Below are positions 59,901 through 64,000 of a DNA stretch of 64,000 nucleotides, one piece after another. The stretch lies in assembly GCA_029204225.1 (NCBI GenBank), contig CM055097.1, positions 51,432,195 to 51,496,194 of the forward strand. Direction: 5' to 3'. The notes under the pieces are model-generated. The model did not search any database. It was not told where the DNA came from and was given only the letters and a program-made list of their open reading frames with translations. The stretch's first letter is position 1. Each line of letters opens with the position of its first letter. Made by a program: the position numbers and the translations under genes. Origin of the DNA: Diphasiastrum complanatum. Taxonomy: Eukaryota > Streptophyta > Lycopodiopsida > Lycopodiales > Lycopodiaceae.

Positions 59901-60479
59901 TCAAGAAATATCATTATATTCCTCCCTAAGACTTTTAGAGATTTTGCCCTCAGGCGTAGATTCTAGAGTAACATCAAAAAAACACAATGCTTTAGGGAAA
60001 GACGATACATTAACATTGGAATTATGAGTAACAAAAGCATCCATGTACGATTCATCTTTCAGATAACATAAATACGAATTATACTTAGAATCCAAAATAC
60101 ATTGATTAGCCTCATGAGCAGTTACAAAAGGTAGATCAGGCTCTTCGCCTTGAGACAAACCAAAGAGCCATTATGCAAGAAAGATATACTATGAGAAACA
60201 TAAACTTTCTTTAACGACTCATCCTAGCATAAACCATTCTTTGCCAAGGATTAAATCTACCTTATCAAGATTCATAACATGAAAAGACAAACTATCTACA
60301 TAATTCTGAATCTTCAATGACACGTGGGGGACAAAATGGTCCCAGACCTGCTGGTTCCCACCAACTGCCATCCTAACCACATACTTGTGGTCACTTGGTG
60401 CGGTTGCCAACTGCAGCTTTTGCACCAACTTAGCATTAATAAATTTGTGAGTAGAACCGTCGTCAGATAAAATACTCAC
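59901..60479 (-). pseudogene. Gypsy protease and linker to RT
   Basis: The frame at 60479-60219 contains LSDDGSTHKFINAKLVQKLQ, with DDG where DSG/DTG is normal, and VDLILGKEWFMLG, the C-terminal motif of gypsy proteases. The frame at 60158-59901 is the linker to RT. A stop lies between them. Confidence 0.8.
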
Positions 60480-60506
60480 AGGTTGTTTGGCTGCCTACGA
60501 ACCCAC

Positions 60507-61456
60507 TCACACGAATGAGGCCGTGAGGTCCAAACACTGCTTTGTATAAAAACAACAATTACTACAAACTGTTTCATCCGTAAAAGATACATCAATACAA
60601 GAAATAGAAGAGCCTGAAGCCTTGAAAGAGCGGCCTCCCTTCTTCTGTTTCTTCAGGCAGTCCTTGGAAAGGTGCCCCTTCTCCATACAGGAGAAACACA
60701 ACCCCTCGCTTTTGGGCTTGTCAAATTCAGCTCTCTCCAACCGAGGGCGCTTCTTTTTCTTTCCCGAAGGGGAAGCTTCGTCAACAGCTCGCTCTTTGCC
60801 CTTTTTGAAAGGAGGGCCCGAAGAGGGTTTGTCTTTGGATTCAAGTTTTTGCTGCTCTTTGCAGGTCATTGTGTGTGTATCGTCGAAAATTCGAGCGAAA
60901 CGCACCGCATCCTCTAAGGATTGTGGCTGATTGCGGCGGACCTCCAACTAATATTCTTTGGGTAAGCCCAATATGAAATGCAGCTTAAGGAGTACTCCGT
61001 CAATGCGGTTAACAAACCGCGAAGCAGCTGCTTGTGTTTCGTCCCCATTTGCAAGGTAGCAAATCGACAATAATATTCAAAATCGTTGAGGATTGGCATA
61101 AAGGCGGCCTTAAAGGCTACCTGGAAGTCATCCCAAGTAGATGGGACTGTAGCACGCTCCTTAAGATCCTGCCACCATGAGTACGCTTTACCGCGTAAAA
61201 ACATAATGGCAGTAGCAATCTTGGAGCTGTCTAGTAGATCGTGCATGGAAAAATGAGATGTCCACCGATCCAACCAAGCCAAGACCACGTCCTGGTGTTT
61301 GTCCTTTTTCTCCCCAGTGAAAAACTCCGAGGTAAACATCGGGTTGAGGAGTGCCTGCCGAGATTGGGACATGGCCCGCAACTCGGTCTCCGCCCGTTCA
61401 TGGTTAGAGCGCATGTCAACAATCTGTTGTTGCAACAGATTTATTGCATGCACCAT
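60507..61456 (-). pseudogene. Gypsy gag, main part with zinc knuckle
   Basis: Gag core motifs are FTGEKKDKHQDVVLAWLDRW, LRGKAYSWWQDLKERA and WDDFQVAFKAAFMPI. After a frameshift near 60940 comes a Lys-rich basic linker and the zinc knuckle LCFSCMEKGHLSKDC (60711-60668), of Cys-X2-Cys-X4-His-X4-Cys type. The N-terminal codons are separated from the rest by the copia insertion: MVHAINLLQQQ here continues from TDMEEMV at 63791. Confidence 0.9.
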
Positions 61457-62236
61457 TGTTAGGAATTAATGTTTATTTGATACCCCTTAATGATGGTTTG
61501 GCCATGCCTGCGTGCTATTTTTAGGGGCCATTCTATTTATAGTAAATTCATTTTTTAAGGCTTATGCATGTAGGTGGGTGCACTACCAATAGATTAGGAT
61601 CTATTTAGTACTTAGAAGTTCATTTTTGGTTCTTACCATATATAGGTAGTATTATTAGTAAATAGCTTTTGTTATTTTGCTATTTACTTTAGGCTCATTA
61701 GCTTTTATCAATCATTAGAGAAACTATATAAGAAGGCTGGCGCCCCACACAATTATCCTATTATGCTACAGCAATTGCTCAATTTTCCTATGATCTGAAT
61801 TCTCTCTATGCTTGGTTTTGTGTGAGTGCTAGTAGGACTAGTATTTCCATCTAGAATTTGTATCACAAAATGGTATCAGAGGAGGCCTTTTGGTGAGAGA
61901 GAGAGATTTCTTATTGTAGGGTTGCAAGAAGTGAATTGAAGGTGTGGATCGCTGGTTGTAGCTGCGTGTTGGATCGCTAGTTGCACGTTGATCAGTCCGC
62001 TGGAATCAAACTTGGTGGATCGCTGAGTTGAAAGCAGATCCGGACTGCTGTTTGAATCAAAACTGACAGCTGTCTATTGTTTGCTGAGCTAGAATCAAGC
62101 CTACAGATTGTTGGAAATCTGTTTGCTAAGATCAGAATTGATTAGAACGCTGGAATCTCGCTATTACCTATAGATTGCTACTGTCAGATCACTATCTAAG
62201 CTGCCTGCAAGGTTGTTTGCTACAAAACTGTCTACT

Positions 62237-62329
62237 GGAGGCAGATTGCTGTCACATCATTGTCATTGGAGGCCAATCGCTGTCAGAACATTGTTATTGG
62301 AGGCCAATCGCTATCAGATCTGAATCAGA
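62237..62329 (+). repeat. Three 31-bp repeats in copia leader
   Basis: Units begin GGAGGCAGATTGCTGTCA (62237), GGAGGCCAATCGCTGTCA (62268) and GGAGGCCAATCGCTATCA (62299). They are in the untranslated leader between primer-binding site and gag. Confidence 0.88.
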
Positions 62330-62615
62330 TCGCTGGACAGAAGTCAGATCACGGAAGAAGTTTGTTGGCTCTATTTGCTTCTAATCTGGACCTGATTACT
62401 GGCTGGTTTACTGGTCGTTGACCTAATCATTGAGTCTTTTGAAGATCTTCTGATCAGACCTGATTCTAGTTTGGTGGAGGAATATCTAGAACTGAGCTGG
62501 TCGCTGGAAGAGGAGAGTTCTGGGTCAATTCACAAGCAGGGATACAAATCTAAAGAATAGGTGATTTTGTTTGCTTGAAAAATCAGGTTGCTAAGAATTG
62601 TTACGGATCAGAACA

Positions 62616-63567
62616 ATGGCAGAATTGAACGATGTTGTGTTGCCAGAGTCTAGCAAGCTAGATGGAACGAATGACAGCATATGGAAGTTCAAGATGCAGA
62701 ATATTCTCCAAGATAGAGAAGATCGTCACAGGTGTCGAGATACCCCCTACCACTAACAGAGAGTTGCGGGAGTATCAGAGACGTAGAAGAAAAGCTCATC
62801 CTATCATCAACATATCAGTTAGAGATATGATTATACCTCATATCAGAGATGTTGCTGGACCCAAGGAGGCTTGGGATATACTGAAGAACTTGTATGAGAC
62901 GGTAAATCAGTCACGGATCTTGTTCTTGACTGATAAGCTTCACATGTTGAAGATGGGTACAGGTGAATCAGTAACGGACTACTTTACTCGAGTGAAAGAT
63001 CTAAGAGGGCAACTTATTGCAGTTGGAGAAAGTGTTCAAGATTTAGTATTGGTATCCATTGTACTTAATAGTCTACCTTTGGCCTATCAGAACTTTGTAA
63101 TGATGCTATCGTTACGAGAAACGAGGCCTTCTTTCGATGAGCTAAATGCCATCTTACTATAGGAAGAAATGAGACGACAAAACATTGTCAACAGGGACGA
63201 TTTCAAGGAACAGGCATTCCTGGCAAAGAAGCAAGAGCAAAGTTCCAAGAAGGGTGGCAAAGGAAAGAAAAAGAAGAAGAAGAAGCAAGATATGGAGGAG
63301 AATCAATCGAATTGATCAAAAGATGGAAAGAAAGTGGTTCGAAAAGGAAACTGCTTTATTTGCGGAAAATCAAGACATTATGCAAAGGAGTGCTGGCACA
63401 ACAAACTCAAGAAAAAGCAGGACGGGAATTTTGTTGAAGAAGAAGAAACATCCAATGCAAAATTGAGTGCTTTGGATCTTGAAGACTATGAGTTGTTTTC
63501 GGCATCGACATCTTCTGGTGGTGGCTTCAAGAAGTTCATGAACATACTTAGATTGAGAAATAAATAG
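62616..63567 (+). pseudogene. Copia gag of the gag-only element
   Basis: The gag ATG is at 62616 (MAELNDVVLPESSKLDGTND SIWKFKMQ, in which the Y of Y-x-x-W is absent). A frameshift near 62700 moves to the frame with IVTGVEIPPTTNRELREYQR, AWDILKNLYETVNQSRILFL, LHMLKMGTGESVTDYFTRVK and VLNSLPLAYQNFVMM. A stop at 63160 is followed by FLAKKQEQSSKKGGKGKKKK and, after another shift, a zinc knuckle GNCFICGKSRHYAKECWHN (63341-63397). The protein ends with LRNK at a stop at 63565. Nothing of protease or pol follows. Confidence 0.88.
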
Positions 63568-63790
63568 TCCCTGTGCTCACTGCTACTCTCCATACCTCAA
63601 TCCCAAGAAAATATTGGAGTGATGTATGTGGATGAAGGTTGGCGCCCCACCACAACTATTCCATTCAATTCTATTATGCTAGAGCAATTGCTCAATTTTC
63701 TTATGATCTGAATTCTCTCTATGCTTGGTTTTGTGTGAGTGCTAGTAGGACTAGTATCTCCATCTAGAATTTGTATCACAAATTCTGACA

Positions 63791-63855
63791 ACCATTTCCT
63801 CCATATCAGTCCTCGGGGGACTTGGAGCCTGGGTAACATCCATAAGAGTGTCCAT
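63791..63855 (-). pseudogene. Gypsy gag, N-terminal codons
   Basis: The ATG at 63855 starts MDTLMDVTQAPSPPRTDMEE MV and leads directly into the nested copia. The same reading frame resumes at 61456, confirming that the copia inserted into this gag. The remaining bases to the right edge are the element's leader. Confidence 0.8.
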
Positions 63856-64000
63856 GGCAAAAGCCGTATGTAGCAAAAAGCTAGAGGAAAAACGGAGAAC
63901 AACGATATTAAAACCGTTAAAAATTGATAACTAGAAAAGAAGGGCTCAAGAAAACAAGAAAGCTTGAGCACTCAAAAACTCTACAAGCAACAAAAGTGAC
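63856..64000 (-). other. Leader of the gypsy chromovirus
   Basis: No coding sequence is visible. By position this is the untranslated leader between a 5' LTR (outside the window) and gag. Confidence 0.4.

Larger units (their letters stand above)
61457..63790 (+). mobile_element. Gag-only Ty1/copia element with ACCAT target duplication
   Basis: The 5' LTR starts TGTTAGGAATTAATG at 61457 and ends ...GTATCACAAA at 61869; primer-binding site TGGTATCAGAGG at 61871-61882. The 3' LTR is 5'-truncated (about 63637-63790) and ends GTATCACAAATTCTGACA. The seven bases TTCTGAC are deleted from the 5' LTR. ACCAT is present on both sides (61452-61456, 63791-63795), inside a gypsy gag codon run. A TATATAAG box lies at 61722-61729. 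Only gag is encoded; pol and part of the 3' LTR are missing. Confidence 0.9.
57480..63855 (-). mobile_element. Ty3/gypsy chromovirus, decayed, interrupted by a copia
   Basis: The element reads from right to left: gag start at 63855, nested copia 61457-63790, rest of gag, protease, RT, RNase H, integrase zinc finger, integrase C-terminus and chromodomain. LTRs are not in view; the right part of the leader leaves the window, and its 3' LTR may begin in the sequence near 57480-57640. The chromodomain identifies it as a chromovirus. It has many frame breaks, and the integrase catalytic core is deleted. Confidence 0.9.

Overview
This window is plant nuclear DNA, most likely from an angiosperm. It is AT-rich, the genes are split by introns, and it holds two recognisable plant-type genes in a dense, nested field of retrotransposon remnants. 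No bacterial, organellar or CRISPR-like organisation is visible. The species cannot be named from sequence alone.

Host genes. (1) On the minus strand at 3575-8253 lie the N-terminal and central exons of a HAC1-like CBP/p300 histone acetyltransferase: KIX-like region, repeated MIPTPG motifs, Gln-rich linker, TAZ zinc finger and PHD finger. Four downstream exons splice in perfect frame, and two introns appear to use GC-AG donors. The HAT, ZZ and TAZ2 exons are not found, so the gene either continues through a TE-filled intron off the left edge or is truncated. (2) On the minus strand at 48500-49285 are the last three exons of a ROK1/DDX52-type (RH57) DEAD-box RNA helicase, again in perfect frame. 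Its upstream exons are not in the adjacent sequence, which holds TEs. A possible first exon of an unrecognised gene sits at 18411-18532.

Mobile elements, left to right. A Ty3/gypsy RNase H fragment (1-612) is cut by a 5'-truncated LINE (613-1978) ending in (CT)n. A second LINE remnant lies at 9838-11150. The most complete LINE (12448-16442) is flanked on both sides by (CT)n and is itself split by a 434-bp non-autonomous hAT element with a perfect 8-bp target duplication. From 21.7 to 43.8 kb there is a mosaic of broken Ty3/gypsy and Ty1/copia pieces, including a gypsy element with LTR, tRNA-Asp-type primer site, gag, protease-region and RT start (30.76-34.7 kb), and a copia element (39.36-43.8 kb) interrupted by an opposite-strand copia. 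At 51.2-57.5 kb a tiny LTR retrotransposon (TRIM) lies one base from a nearly full-length copia with both LTRs. From 57.5 kb to the right edge a chromodomain-carrying Ty3/gypsy element (minus strand) is interrupted in gag by a gag-only copia (61457-63790) with a clean ACCAT target duplication.

The most distinctive item is the 401-bp TRIM at 51219-51619. Each of its ~142-bp LTRs contains a tRNA-like module with RNA polymerase III A- and B-box sequences, so the LTR itself may carry an internal Pol III promoter, in the way Cassandra TRIM LTRs carry 5S rRNA. Other notable items are a 121-bp higher-order minisatellite built from a CTCGGTCGAGAT-like motif (27.3-28.0 kb), a ~70-bp copia filler stitched into a gypsy integrase gene (58.01-58.08 kb), and an in-frame 22-codon repeat expansion in a copia polyprotein (43.49-43.74 kb).
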